DNA from: Rhipicephalus microplus
Lineage: Eukaryota > Arthropoda > Arachnida > Ixodida > Ixodidae
Assembly (NCBI RefSeq): GCF_043290135.1
Contig: NC_134702.1
Span: 188,388,491-188,452,490, forward strand
DNA length: 64,000 bases
Direction of reading: 5' to 3'
In this document: positions 23,301-33,868 of the stretch, in pieces
Layout: each line of letters starts with the position of its first letter
Position numbering within the stretch: position 1 is the stretch's first letter
Program-made: the position numbers and the translations under genes
Notes under the pieces: model-generated
What the model saw: only the letters and a program-made list of their open reading frames with translations
Database searches by the model: none
Told to the model about the DNA's origin: nothing

Positions 23301-24181
23301 CGCTTCTACAAGCTGAAGAATTTCGGCACTTGCAATTCACATGGAACACCGCAAATTGCCTTTGCCGTCAATGTGAGGGGACCCTAACAAGCTTTCGCTG
23401 TAGAGTTCCTCTGTTAAATTTTTATCTCAACAAATCAGGATTTTCAATAACTAACCTATGTGTAGTTTGCAATGAACCGGAAACAATAGATCACTTTCTT
23501 CTCACATGCCGCCGCTTCGCCTCACTACGCCGAATAATTCTTGAAAGACCAATTTGTATGCTCGGATTGCCAGTCAATACATCCACCCTATTATCGTTTG
23601 GAGCCAGTCAGTTGGGTGTGGCTGCTGCTGAAAAACATTTATTTACAGATGTTATTTACAGGGAGGGTAGGAACGGTCCTTAAGGGGCCGCCCCGTACAA
23701 ACACTAGGTGAGCTCCCTCTTACGGGAGCCCATTGGCGTTGGCCGCGGCCCGGGCACGCTCGACCAGGGCCCGTTGAGCCATCAGGTCAGAGCAGCCGAG
23801 CAGGGCTGCCTCCCAGTCTTCCCGCGAAGGGTTGGGTAGTGGGGTAAGGTTTGGGGTTTTTTGGCATGCCCACACCATGTGGAAAATGTCAGAGAAATTT
23901 TCCTTACAATGCGGGCACTTCCCCGTGCAAGCGGGGTCGAAGTGTTTTATTATTGCCTGGAAATATGGAGTTTAAGTATAAAGGCGAAGGAGGATTCGCT
24001 CCTCCACCTTCGTGAGGCCCTTACAGGGTTTCGGATAGACGTTATGGCCGGATTGATAAAATTGTGTGACCTCCTTAAAGGTGTAGGCGGGTTCGAGTTC
24101 CGGAGTTGGGTGTGGGGCCGCAGTGCTATTCTGTTAGCGCTACATAAATTCATTCAGGCAACCGGAAGGATACGCTGCTAG
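20336..24181 (+). pseudogene. I-type LINE ORF2: EN-RT-RNaseH (broken)
   Basis: AP-endonuclease motifs: LQCNCRSVSS, LLQESW, LLAGNFNSHH (Asn where Asp is usual) and SSDHVPI. After a deletion near 21510, RT follows: QPISLTSNLVKIIERI, LVTLDIAKAYDSVE, RGVSLGSVLSPLLF and YVYADDIAFF (about 21986). RNase H (22856-23240) keeps its acidic positions in STDAT, LAEFLAI, ISDALSV and NEIADS. The C-terminus has CVVCNEPETIDHF followed by Cys. Stops or shifts occur at about 21514, 21773, 22287 and 22851. The last codons (IQATGRIRC) are displaced to 24152-24181 by the inverted insertion. Confidence 0.85.
23658..24145 (-). mobile_element. Inverted 3' fragment of another LINE
   Basis: On the minus strand the segment encodes a LINE C-terminus: KGLTKVEERILLRLYT, then FDPACTGKCPHCKENFSD followed by an HMVWACQ motif, and later PNPSREDWEAALLGC, ending after ANANGLP. 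The Cys-x2-Cys...His...Cys pattern is typical of LINE ORF2 ends. It interrupts the RNase H-bearing LINE exactly between DVIY and IQATGRIRC codons. No clear target duplication or poly-A tail was seen. Confidence 0.8.
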
Positions 24182-24410
24182 TGGTACTGCCAGATATACC
24201 CAATTCTTTCTCCCCCTTCCTCATTCTTGTTAATTTCTTTTATATGTTCTGGTCTATTGCATTCTTCTGCAATTTTTCACGTTTTTTCAAAGGAACATTA
24301 ATATTGTTCCTATCTCATTTCTCTTTATTTTTTAGCAAGCGTTGTAAAAAATGATTTATTATGAGGTACAGTGTGGCCAATCCCCCATGTGGGTAGGAGC
24401 CAAGATCTCC

Positions 24411-24646
24411 TAGGAGACAAGACAAGACTTGCTTCTGGTGTCTCAATCTCTGCGGCAAGACCTCTGTTTTGACGTCTCGACACGGGTGGAGGTGCTGGAG
24501 CCTACAACCTGATGCAGGACAGTCTTGCTTGGACCCATTCACCTAGTCCAAAGACTCAGCCCCTTGTCACGACTCCAGTGCACCAATTCAGTCGGTGCCT
24601 ACTAGGCCTAAGTCCTGAGTCCACACCTGTTCCGCCTCGTTCCAGC
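24411..24646 (+). other. Ty3-2 leader before gag
   Basis: Non-coding stretch between the LINE 3' end and the gag ATG. It probably holds the rest of the 5' LTR, the primer-binding site and the leader, but none can be delimited, because the second LTR copy does not contain this sequence. Confidence 0.4.
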
Positions 24647-25655
24647 ATGGCAGCTCCTACGAAATTCACGGTTATCCCGCCATCGCAGACCGCTCTTCCG
24701 TCGCAGGTTACTTTTGAACATCCTCGCGTTCCTGAAGTTTTCCGTGGGGAAGAGTACGAGCATGTCGAGGACTGGCTCGAACAGTTCGAACGGGTCGCTG
24801 TATCCAACCACTGGAGCGAACAGCACAAACTTGGCCGTGCATATTTCGCACTAGAAGATAGCGCTCGCACGTGGTATGAGAACCACGAGGCTATATTTCA
24901 ATCTTGGGAAGACTTCCGTCGAAAGCTCCTCGCTACAATTTTGAACTAGGACCGACGGGATCGCGCACAGCAAGTGATTGAGGCCAGCGTGCAAAAACCC
25001 AATGAAACAGCCGCCATGTACGCAGAAGGTATGATGCGTCTGTTCCGACGAGCTGACCCTGACATGCCCGCGGCGAAGAAGGTGCGTCACTTAATGCAGG
25101 GTGTTAAAGAACAAGTGTTCATGGGCCTCGTACGAAATCCACCTACCACAGTAGATGAATTCATAAGAGAGGCGACTGTCATCGAGTGCGCACTGCAACA
25201 ACGACGCCAACACTTTGACCGCCTGCAGAACCACACGGCATTAAGGGCTGCAGCTCAGAACACTGCCGTATGCGAAAATTCCCTGGGACAAATGATTAGA
25301 GAAATACTGCGTGAGGAACTTCGGGCGTTCTTCGTTTCCCTTCCTCAACCGTCAGTCGCATCTGTTGCCGAAATCGTCCGCCAGGAGTTGAGGCAAGCTA
25401 TTACACCACCCACGCCAAGTCCTGAGCCAATCCAGTGAGCTACGCTGATGTGGTCCGTCGCCCTCCACCGACATTTGTGGCGCCGCCCTTCCAGCCACGA
25501 CCCGCTGCCGTACCTTCGTGGCAACGGGATTCTACGAGACGACCACCAGTTCGCCGAACTGACTTATGGCGCATGGCCGACCGTCGACCTATTTGCTTCC
25601 GCTGCGGAGAACCCGGTCACATTGCCCGCTATTGCCATCATGGCGATTCCGGGTT
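24647..25655 (+). pseudogene. Ty3-2 gag (broken)
   Basis: ATG at 24647 (MAAPTKFTVIPPSQ). The capsid-like region includes EDWLEQFERV and ARTWYENH. A TAG interrupts at 24947; the frame then continues (RRDRAQQVIEASVQKPNETA) to TGA 25436. After a shift it resumes from about 25435 with PRPAAVPSWQRD and a CCHC knuckle, CFRCGEPGHIARYC, ending at about 25657. Layout matches Ty3-1 gag, but sequence similarity is only at family level. Confidence 0.85.
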
Positions 25656-25852
25656 CTAGAACTCTTCTCTTCCCGCTTTTTCCGCTCCGAAGACCGTCGT
25701 GCCCACGATGCCGATCAACTTTCGCCTGCCTAAGCAACCCCACCGCGTCGCTGGCGATCTCCATCACCTGCGCGTCACCGTGGCTTCCCTCAGAGCTACG
25801 CGGACGTCACCAGAGGCCGTTCGCCTAGCCCGCGCCGGGGAAACTAACTGAT

Positions 25853-28800
25853 GTGACCTCGGCGGGCAAAGTTGCCAATCGTCGAGACACTGAAAAATTC
25901 CCCCAATCATCGCAACAAGGCATGACGACTGCGACGACGAATACGACGACGAATACGATGACGAATAGTAATGTCGAGGAAGTTGTACGTGCCGATCTCA
26001 GCGTTCCCATTGACGGCCATCACGTTACAGCACTGGTCGATACTGGCGCCGACTTCTCAATCATGCAACAAGAGCTCGCCGACCGCCTTAGAAAGGTCCA
26101 GACACCGTGGACAGAGCCGCACATAAGGAGTGCTGGTGGTCAGCTGATGACTCCCACGGGTAAATGCACCACTAGACTTCGCATCGGGGATTCTAGCTTC
26201 GTGGCCTCTTTCGTCCTGTTGCCAGACTGCTGTAAAGAGTTAATTTTGGGCATGTATTTTCTTCAAGATCATGGCGCTGTTATCAACATTCCTCAACGTA
26301 TGGTGAGGTTTTGCGCACATCCTTATGTCGACAACAGCAGTGAAAAACCACGCGGCCGTTTGCGAATAGCCGACGATGTGACAATCCCATCGAGATCCTG
26401 TTGCCTTGTGTCAGTGTCCAGTGGGTGCCGTTGCTATAAAGATGTGATAGCGAAGCACATAGTCGCTCTTTTGTTCACGCAAGGCATTTCCATCGCGAGG
26501 GGCGTCCTGGCGTTTACTGGTGAACAGGCAGAAGTGCTCCTCACGAACTTCAGCAACGAGAGCCGTCAAATCCAGAAGGATACCGCAATTGCCTACTACG
26601 ACGATGTAGACCAAGTCGGAGATTGTTTTGCCTTGCAACCAGATGACGCGGCTGTCCCCGCCTCGACAACATTGTCGGTGGACATCTGCTCTACGCTACC
26701 GCCCTCTGATAAGAAGCGCCTGCTTGAACTTATACACCAATTCGAAGACTGCTTTTCGCGTACGTCAATGATCCAACAAACACCATTGACCCAGCACCGC
26801 CTTATTATTGAAGACAACACGCGACCGATTTGGCAGAACCCCTACCATGTGGCTCCAAAAGAGCGCGAGGAGACTCAGAAGCAAGTACACAAGATGCTCG
26901 CGGATGACGTCATACAACCTTCGAAAAGTCTTTGGGCGTCCCCCATGGTTTTGGTCAAGAAAAAAGACAGCAGCTTGCGTTTCTGTATTGATTATCGCAA
27001 GTTGAACCAAGTCACAAAGAAAGACGCCTATCCACTGCCCCGCATAGACGATTCACTCGATCGGCTGCGTCATGCGCGCTATTTCTCTTCAATGGGCCTC
27101 CGAAGCGGCTACTGGCAGATAGAAGTCGACGAAAGAGATCGTGAAAAAACAGTCTTCGTGACGCCCGATGGTCTATACAAATTTAAGGTGCTTCCTTTTG
27201 GGTTGTGCTCGGTGCCAGCCACTTTTCAGCGTCTCATGGACACCGTACTATTAGGCCTGAAGTGGCAAACATGCTAGGTCTATCTGGACGATGTTGTATT
27301 ATCAGCAACATTCGAGGAACATCTCAGCCGTTTATTCACCGTCCTCCAAGCCATACGTTTGGCCGGCCTTACTTTAAAACCAGAAAAATACCATTTTGGT
27401 TTTATCGAACTCAGCTTCCTAGGCCACGTCGTCAGTCATGAGGGTGTTCGACCTGACCCGGCCAAAATAGGCGCCGTTGGGCGATTTCCTGCACCACGCG
27501 ACAAAAAGGCCGTAAGACGCTCCTTAGGGTTGTGCGCCTATTACCGGCGATTTATCGAGGACTTTTCGTCTATTGCGGCACCATTGACACGACTCACACG
27601 TGAAGACATCCCCTTATTTTGGGGTGAACAACAGCAATTGGCATTCAATGAACTACGACAACGCCTGCAAACACCTCCAGTTCTCGCACACTTCGACCAG
27701 GAAGCCCCTACAGCACTTCACACTGACGCCAGCGATGTACGTCTGGGTGCCGTTCTGGTGTAGTGGCAAGACAGTTGTGAAAGAGTTATAGCCTACGCCA
27801 GCAGAACTCTCGCAAGGAGGAGAACTGCTCGACCACCGAGAAGGAGTGCCTCGCCATGGTGCGGGCGGTCATCAAATTTCGTCCATATTTGTACGGCCGC
27901 TCCTTCAAGGTTGTTAGCAACCACCACTCTTTGTGCTGGCTCTCCAACCTGAAAGATCCATCTGGCTGTTTGGCGCGCTGGAGCCTAAGGCTTCAAGAGT
28001 TCGACATGACCATCGTCTATAAATCTGGGAAGCGGCACACCGACGCCGACTGTCTCTCATGGTCGCCAGTGGAGACTGTCGCTCGTGATGACGAAAACAT
28101 TGACGCGGCATTCTTGGGAATTGTCAACACGGCCACTATTGCACAGGAGCAGTGCAGTGACCCCGAGCTGTTACCACTCATTGAATATTTAGAAGGGCGA
28201 CGTAACAATGTGCCACAGTTATTTGCCAGAGGACTGCCATCTTTTTTCTTGCGAAACGATGTTCTCTATAAGAAAAACTTCTTACCAACCGGCAACCCGC
28301 ACTTGCTCGTCGTGCCTGCCTCTCTTCGAAAAGAAATTATGAAAGCGTGCCATTGAAGCATTTTCTGGTCATCTAGGCTACACCCGATCATTGTGCCGAC
28401 TACGATGCAAGTACTACTGGCCAAAGTTACCCGCTGCTGTTAACCATCACGTGCAAACTTGCACCGACTGCCAAAGACGCAAAGCACCTCCCAGCAAGCC
28501 AGCTGGTCTTTTACATCCAGTCAAAGCACCAGCGAAGCCGTTCACCCAGATTGGAATGGATTTCCTGGGTCCCTTTCCAACTTCCACAACAGGGAACAGA
28601 TAGATAATCGTGGCCACCGATTACCTCTCCCGTTATGCAGCGACTAAAGCTATGCAGCGCGGCACAGCAGCAGAAGCCGCTCAGTTCTTTATTGAAAACA
28701 TCGTCCTTCAGCATGGCGCTCCGACAGCAGTGATCACAGACAGAGGACCTGCCTTCACCGCAGAGCTTTTGGAGTCGGTTCTCAGACTCAGCGGTACAGC

Positions 28801-29395
28801 TCACCGGAGAACAACTGCATACCATCCGCAGACAAACGGACTGACGGAGCGCCTCAATAGGACCCTCACAGACATGATCAGCATGTACGTTGACACGGAA
28901 CATAAAAACTGGGATAACATATTGCCGTACGTGACCTTTGCCTATAATACCGCTCGACAAGAAACCACTGAAATGACGTCGCTCAGGCTGATCTATAATC
29001 ACGAATTCACGACAACGTTGGACGCCATGTTGCCGCATGAGTTTGACGACATCCGTGTAGACGCTGAAGAGTTCACTCAGCGCGCCGAGGAAGCCAGACA
29101 GCTCGCGCGTGTGCGCATCTGTCATCAACAGCATCAAGATGCACAACGGTACAACCCCCGACACAAATTTATAAGCTGCACACCAGGCGACAAGGTCTGG
29201 GTCTGGATTCCGATACGTCGACGTGGACTGTCAGAAAAACTGCTAAGACGGTACTTTGGCCCATACAGCGTCACGCGTCGCTTGAACGACGTGAACTATG
29301 AGATTGTTCCTGACACTGACTGTAGTTTTAAGCGCCAAAAGCATTTACCCGAAGTCGTACACGTCGTGCGTATGAAACCGTATTTATCCAGTTGA
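25853..29395 (+). pseudogene. Ty3-2 pol (PR-RT-RNaseH-IN, broken)
   Basis: Protease VDTGAD at about 26038. RT has [10 protein letters not shown], but motif A reads SSMGLRSGYWQ, with Gly in place of the catalytic Asp; a TAG at 27275 lies just before VYLDDVV. RNase H LHTDASDV is at about 27720. Further breaks: TAG 27761, a frameshift near 27815, TGA 28354 with a shift, and TAG 28601. Integrase parts remain: CTDCQRRK, GMDFLGPF, ITDRGPAF and NGLTERLN with D-35-E spacing. The C-terminus has RRYFGPYSV and ends VVRMKPYLSS. It is closely similar in motif wording to Ty3-3 pol. Confidence 0.92.
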
Positions 29396-29451
29396 CGCGA
29401 CCACTTCATGCGCCTGGTAGAGCGCCTAAGTTGTGCATCAGGACGATGCCT

Positions 29452-29469
29452 CTTTTGGAGGGGGGCAAA
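29452..29469 (+). promoter_or_regulatory. Ty3-2 polypurine tract
   Basis: TTTTGGAGGGGGGCAAA lies directly upstream of the LTR copy that starts TGTCACGTG at 29470, the expected place for the plus-strand primer. Confidence 0.7.
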
Positions 29470-29570
29470 TGTCACGTGATTGTCAAAAAGAAAGACAATG
29501 GCAGTTGTGCATGTGCCATGAAGTACAAGGAAATGGATGAAAAAGAAGAACTCTCTTGCGCGTTATAATA
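29470..29570 (+). repeat. Ty3-2 right LTR (recognisable part)
   Basis: Matches the left copy for 101 bp, with six mismatches, then diverges after TAATA. It is either truncated or longer than can be shown here. Confidence 0.75.
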
Positions 29571-31369
29571 GTGTGTTCATTTACAGTACTCTCCATTGCA
29601 TCCAAATTAAAGGGTTGCACAAGCAACAGAACGGCGTCTTTCTGATGAAAACTAAGTATTCGTTGAGGCATACTATAAACTGAAGAAATAAAAAGCGGAT
29701 ATAGTCAGTGGTATATAACGCGTAGTGTTTCATACCAGGTACACCAAATGCTGAACGCCTGTTGCACTCCTCTTGCAAATGGTTTCAACGTACGTTCTAC
29801 ATTGCCCAAAGTATCCTCTGTACACCATAAAACTCACAGTGCGACTGGACGAAAATAAGTGACTAAAGCACGTTTGTAACCAGCCCGAACCAGCCACGTT
29901 CAGTCTAGACGTACGGTGACCGTCTGTACCTTCCTCGCGGTCTCCTGCTTCTGCGGCACGACGGAAGGTAGCAGGAAACAGAAACAGGATGTCTCATAGG
30001 CGAGTGCGAAGCTTAGTACGCTATGCGAGCGTGACTTTCGCGTTAGCTGTGATCGCAACAGCGCGTCTACGAGAATTTTCGAAAAGGCGTTATAATGAAA
30101 ATCAGCGCTTGTTCAACGAAAAGAATAAAACACGAGCGCATTTAATCGACTGTGACCCGTGAGCGTAGAAGCCACGCTCTTGAGACTTCGCTTGCGGATT
30201 GGGCTGTTAGTTGTTTTCTTCTTCGCCAGTGCGCCAAACACTATGTATACAGCCCACAAACTTTGAAGTATAGTCAGTTTCGAGCAGGTACCTATCTAAT
30301 TAGGTAGCATCGTAATTATAGGTGCTTTTATATGGGCAGCGCAAACAGCAAAAAGAAACCCAATTGAAAATACATACGCCCTAGCTCTGACTTTGTCTTT
30401 CATACACCTTGACCTCACATTAGGCCTCACCTCAGCGATAATGGTGGCATAAAAGCCTCGTATACGCAGCATGTATGGTCCCACTTCCCCGTAAGATAAC
30501 AGCAACAACATCACCATAATTTGCACTTGTTGCAATATTCGTGTTCCTTGACTCAAGCTTGACACCAACCCCTCAGGTTGAGAATGTTTACAAACCCTCT
30601 TTCTTATGTTCTTTTTTCAATACTTCATGTCACTTGGTGGACAGGTGAATTTTTCAAGCGTAATCTATCCACGAGCCATGAAAGTAAACTTCGCAGTTTC
30701 ATCCGAAGAGAATAATAAGGAGCGTTGGAGAAACGACAAACATTGCCATTAATGGGTAATTTCATTTTGCACACCCAAGCAGACCAGGCACGCAATGTCG
30801 CAATAAAATTGTCTGATTATCATTTACCGCGAACTACATGTGTCTTGGGACAGAAATATTTTGGTACATTGTGTATTGGCTCTACTCACTCACGTGTCTG
30901 TGGGGGAGGGGGAGATAAGGTGCCTGATCTATCCCCACTACCCACGCCTCCTGCATGCGCCGGCCCTGTTCCTACAATATAGTATTAATGGCCGCAACGG
31001 TCGAGTTAAGGTGTGATGGTTACGTGCCAGTTCAAGTGGACTGTCAATTTCAACGAATTCTGATTGGGCACAGCCCATAGCTCGTTTTTGTGTGCCGGTG
31101 ATCAAGTGTCCATCTGTGCCTTATGAATACCCATGGATGTGGACAGGTTATTAACGGGACTACAAAATTTAGAACAGACTCCAGGGTTTGCTTTGTTCCT
31201 TACCTAGGATGAAATATAAAGTTCAAAAAATGAGAATAAACGCCGCAAGTGGTCTAGACTACTGTAGATCACGGAATACGGTTTATAATACGTTCCTCGT
31301 GCACCCAAAGTCAACAGCCAACTCAGTATGTAGCGTCGTTTGATCGTTTTATCAGAAAATAATGTGCGG
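29571..31369. other. 1.8 kb without a supported gene
   Basis: No recognisable protein frame. On the minus strand it is the downstream flank of the prominin-like gene. There is no canonical AATAAA within about 150 bp of that gene's stop, and a CCTAGGTAAGG resembling a splice donor is at about 31201-31208 on the minus strand. Confidence 0.4.
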
Positions 31370-33868
31370 TTAATGAAAAACAATATCGCTACCGCCACAA
31401 GGACACGGCCCACCATCGTATCTGTGCACGCAAGCGGTAGGCGGATAAGTGTGGTGGAAGGCACGCGTCACATCTGGGGCGCCAGAGTGATCGTTCGCAT
31501 CTTCCCTGAATGTGACCTTCGCCGGGCGGTTGGGACGTGCATTCGTTCGATGGTTATAGTGTGCAGGTTGTAGCTCCCTAGAAGGTGGTGCGTCCCGGTG
31601 TTGGTCGTCGCGTCTTGAAAGTGACCTCCTCAGACACCAGTTCCTGCTGGCCATCGACGGTACCGTGACCATAGGAACCTCACTTCCCGGCGACAACTGC
31701 TCACTGATTGTGTGCAGGGATTTCACGCAGCTGGCTTTTCCCGTCAGTGGCAGGTGAATTTTCGTATTCTTGGAGCTGAGCTTTGGGAAAGGTTGCTCGA
31801 CTAGAAAAGCCTTGACGTATTTGTTCTTCATCTTCTTAGGCGTCAGAAAGACGACTCTGGGCGCTGTCGACGATGATTTATGAAGCATCAGTGTGTCTCC
31901 CGTGTTTTCCGAGCCACGGAATCTTGTTAGCTCTTCGGTGGACAGAGTGGACGTGGAGGATGGTGTTGCGTACTCTGTAGACTCGGTTGTGCTCCACGAA
32001 GAGGTTATTTCGCTCGGCGTGGACGTTTCGTTGATGGCGTTATAGATGTTCACACCTTCTTCCGTGTAAATATCATGCAGCCGCTGCCTCCATGGCTTAC
32101 TCAGCATTGATAGGCAGTTGACGCCTTCTCGCCGTTTCTGGGACCCCACGTTGTCAGCTTGAGACCGAAGAGGCAATGATGAAGAGAGTGTAGTTTCAGC
32201 TCTAAATAGATCTTCACGCGACACATTTCTGTGCTTGGAAGGTGCTTCATCAGTGCGCTCTATGTTGTTGCCTTCGGGAGCTACGAAACTCTGGGACACT
32301 ATCAACGTCAACGGAATAATAACGACCGCACAGATCAGCCCTACCGCCAGTGAGAGGGCCACGCCAGCATGCTTCTCCAAAAACTTGTAGCAGAAGAGAT
32401 TCATCACTCTTCTTACAGCGTCATGAAGGTATTTGCAGTTGCCCGCTGTAGCGTTTTGGCGCGTTAAAGGCGTCGTTTTGAGCATCCAGTGCTTCGTCAC
32501 GTGGCTCTGCGTCGTCAACGTCAGATAAGGCACCTCTGTCCGGTTAGAGTGTTTTCGAAGGTGAGCGATGGAAATTCCCTCACCCGCACATTTTGTCAAC
32601 ACAACCTCAGGTGTCACTTCCGCGAACACGAGGCTGCGATCGGTGAGGGGCCATGCCATCTGCGACAACCTGTCTAGAACGTCGTATCTATTCTCCCTGA
32701 AAGGCATGCAAACGTAGCATTCTGCCAGAACTCCCGTCGTGGTCATGGTCATCAAAATAGGCAAAGTCAGACAGCAAAATAGCACAACGAGTGCTGCGTT
32801 CGCCAGCATAATGACACCAGTGAACCTGTATGCATTCGCCGTGGTTCCAGAGGGACTGACACAGTTTCGGATACTCAAACCAGTACCAAAGCCTAAGAGA
32901 GCGACAGTCACGCAGAGAAGTACCATCGTGATAGGAACGGCGACAAGATCGACTACCGTCGCCTTCGTCCACAGCTTCGTGCGATCCTCGAAACCACGGA
33001 AAGTAGACTCCAGTTGGTTGACGCTTTCTAGGGTTCGATTTAACTGAAGCTTCAGGCTTTCCGCAACAACGTCGCTTGTGTTAGGGACGATCGCGCCAGG
33101 CATGAACATGTCAGCTGTGGCGTTCTTACAACGGCGGAGTTTCGACGCGAGGGAGTCGTTGGCTGGTGCGACAAGAAGGCAATTGATGGACGCGATGCGA
33201 GCCAACGTTTCCTTCGGCAGCACGTCGTATAGGAAGGCGCGAACGCCATTGATCACTCCTTGGTCACTGTCCGAAAGTTCGACGAGTAGCTCCTTGACTG
33301 TTTGCTTGACGTAGCGACGCAGCTCAGACAAAGTGAGGGCTATCGTATCGGGCAGGCGTCGAATGGCGTCGGCGAGGGCAACTTGCGAGGCGAGCATTAT
33401 GCTGAGGTCGCCGAACAAAATCGCGACGAGAAGGCCGAGCAAAGCGCAGCAGGTGAGACAGAGACTGTTTGGCCCAGTTGCTAGCCCGAGAAGCGGAACT
33501 CGGCCACCCGTGATGCACGCACCGACGCCGACGGGAACCGCAGTCATGAGCACAATCACACCGGCGATTAGAAAGCCGGTGAGAAAGAAGTGCAGCCTTG
33601 GGTGTCGTCGGTACGTCAGGTCGAGGACGTCGGATGTTGCCGCATGCGACGACAGGTCGAAGAGGAATGCCTCTGTCTCTGTTCCCGAAGGCTGGCCGAG
33701 AAACTCGGCCATGCGGATGGCGACGCGGCCCCACGCCGAGAGCAGGCTGGAGTGCTGCACAGGCCGTGAAGACGGTGCCGGGGCAGTGCGACGAGAGTCT
33801 GCGTTGCACAGCTGAAGGCACGTGAGGGTCCGGTAAACGACGATGCCGAAAAGAAGTCGCCTTGACAT
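31370..33868 (-). CDS. Prominin-like five-span membrane glycoprotein
   Basis: An 832-residue open frame from ATG at 33868. Residues 1-23 look like a signal peptide. Hydrophobic spans lie at about 93-117, 135-160, 303-332, 350-375 and 499-527. N-glycosylation sequons (Asn 237, 249, 263, 277, 442, 472) fall only in the two predicted outer loops apart from tail matches. The result is an outside N-terminus, two glycosylated loops and a long cytoplasmic tail (about 528-832, Ser/Thr-rich), the prominin layout. After span 4, YVCMPFRENRYDVLD resembles the conserved Cys-Pro-aromatic...Val-Leu-Asp segment there. Loops are shorter than in vertebrate prominins; tweety-type proteins share the topology and are the main alternative. 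There are no introns, although vertebrate prominin genes have many. Partners and expression are unknown. Confidence 0.72.
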   Translation of the reverse strand: MSRRLLFGIVVYRTLTCLQLCNADSRRTAPAPSSRPVQHSSLLSAWGRVAIRMAEFLGQPSGTETEAFLFDLSSHAATSDVLDLTYRRHPRLHFFLTGFLIAGVIVLMTAVPVGVGACITGGRVPLLGLATGPNSLCLTCCALLGLLVAILFGDLSIMLASQVALADAIRRLPDTIALTLSELRRYVKQTVKELLVELSDSDQGVINGVRAFLYDVLPKETLARIASINCLLVAPANDSLASKLRRCKNATADMFMPGAIVPNTSDVVAESLKLQLNRTLESVNQLESTFRGFEDRTKLWTKATVVDLVAVPITMVLLCVTVALLGFGTGLSIRNCVSPSGTTANAYRFTGVIMLANAALVVLFCCLTLPILMTMTTTGVLAECYVCMPFRENRYDVLDRLSQMAWPLTDRSLVFAEVTPEVVLTKCAGEGISIAHLRKHSNRTEVPYLTLTTQSHVTKHWMLKTTPLTRQNATAGNCKYLHDAVRRVMNLFCYKFLEKHAGVALSLAVGLICAVVIIPLTLIVSQSFVAPEGNNIERTDEAPSKHRNVSREDLFRAETTLSSSLPLRSQADNVGSQKRREGVNCLSMLSKPWRQRLHDIYTEEGVNIYNAINETSTPSEITSSWSTTESTEYATPSSTSTLSTEELTRFRGSENTGDTLMLHKSSSTAPRVVFLTPKKMKNKYVKAFLVEQPFPKLSSKNTKIHLPLTGKASCVKSLHTISEQLSPGSEVPMVTVPSMASRNWCLRRSLSRRDDQHRDAPPSRELQPAHYNHRTNARPNRPAKVTFREDANDHSGAPDVTRAFHHTYPPTACVHRYDGGPCPCGGSDIVFH

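Larger units (their letters stand above)
18884..24410 (+). mobile_element. I-clade-type LINE with RNase H (decayed)
   Basis: ORF1 has zinc knuckles (19032-20333). ORF2 has endonuclease, reverse transcriptase, RNase H and a Cys/His C-terminus (20336-24181). A 3' UTR contains TGTGGCCAATCCCCCATGTG near 24372. An RNase H downstream of RT is typical of the I group. The copy has many frameshifts, lacks part of RT near 21510, and is split at 23657/24146 by an inverted fragment of another LINE. The outer edges are approximate. Confidence 0.8.
18783..29570 (+). mobile_element. Ty3-2: decayed Ty3/gypsy element split by a nested LINE
   Basis: A 101-bp LTR segment at 18783-18883 recurs at 29470-29570 with six mismatches. 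Gag and pol remnants lie at 24647-29395 in the plus direction, followed by a polypurine tract and the second LTR copy. Between the first LTR and gag sits an I-clade LINE (about 18884-24410). Removing it leaves about 5.26 kb, the size of Ty3-1, which supports one interrupted element. Alternatively, the left LTR could be an unrelated copy. Multiple stops, frameshifts and a mutated RT motif make it inactive. Confidence 0.75.
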
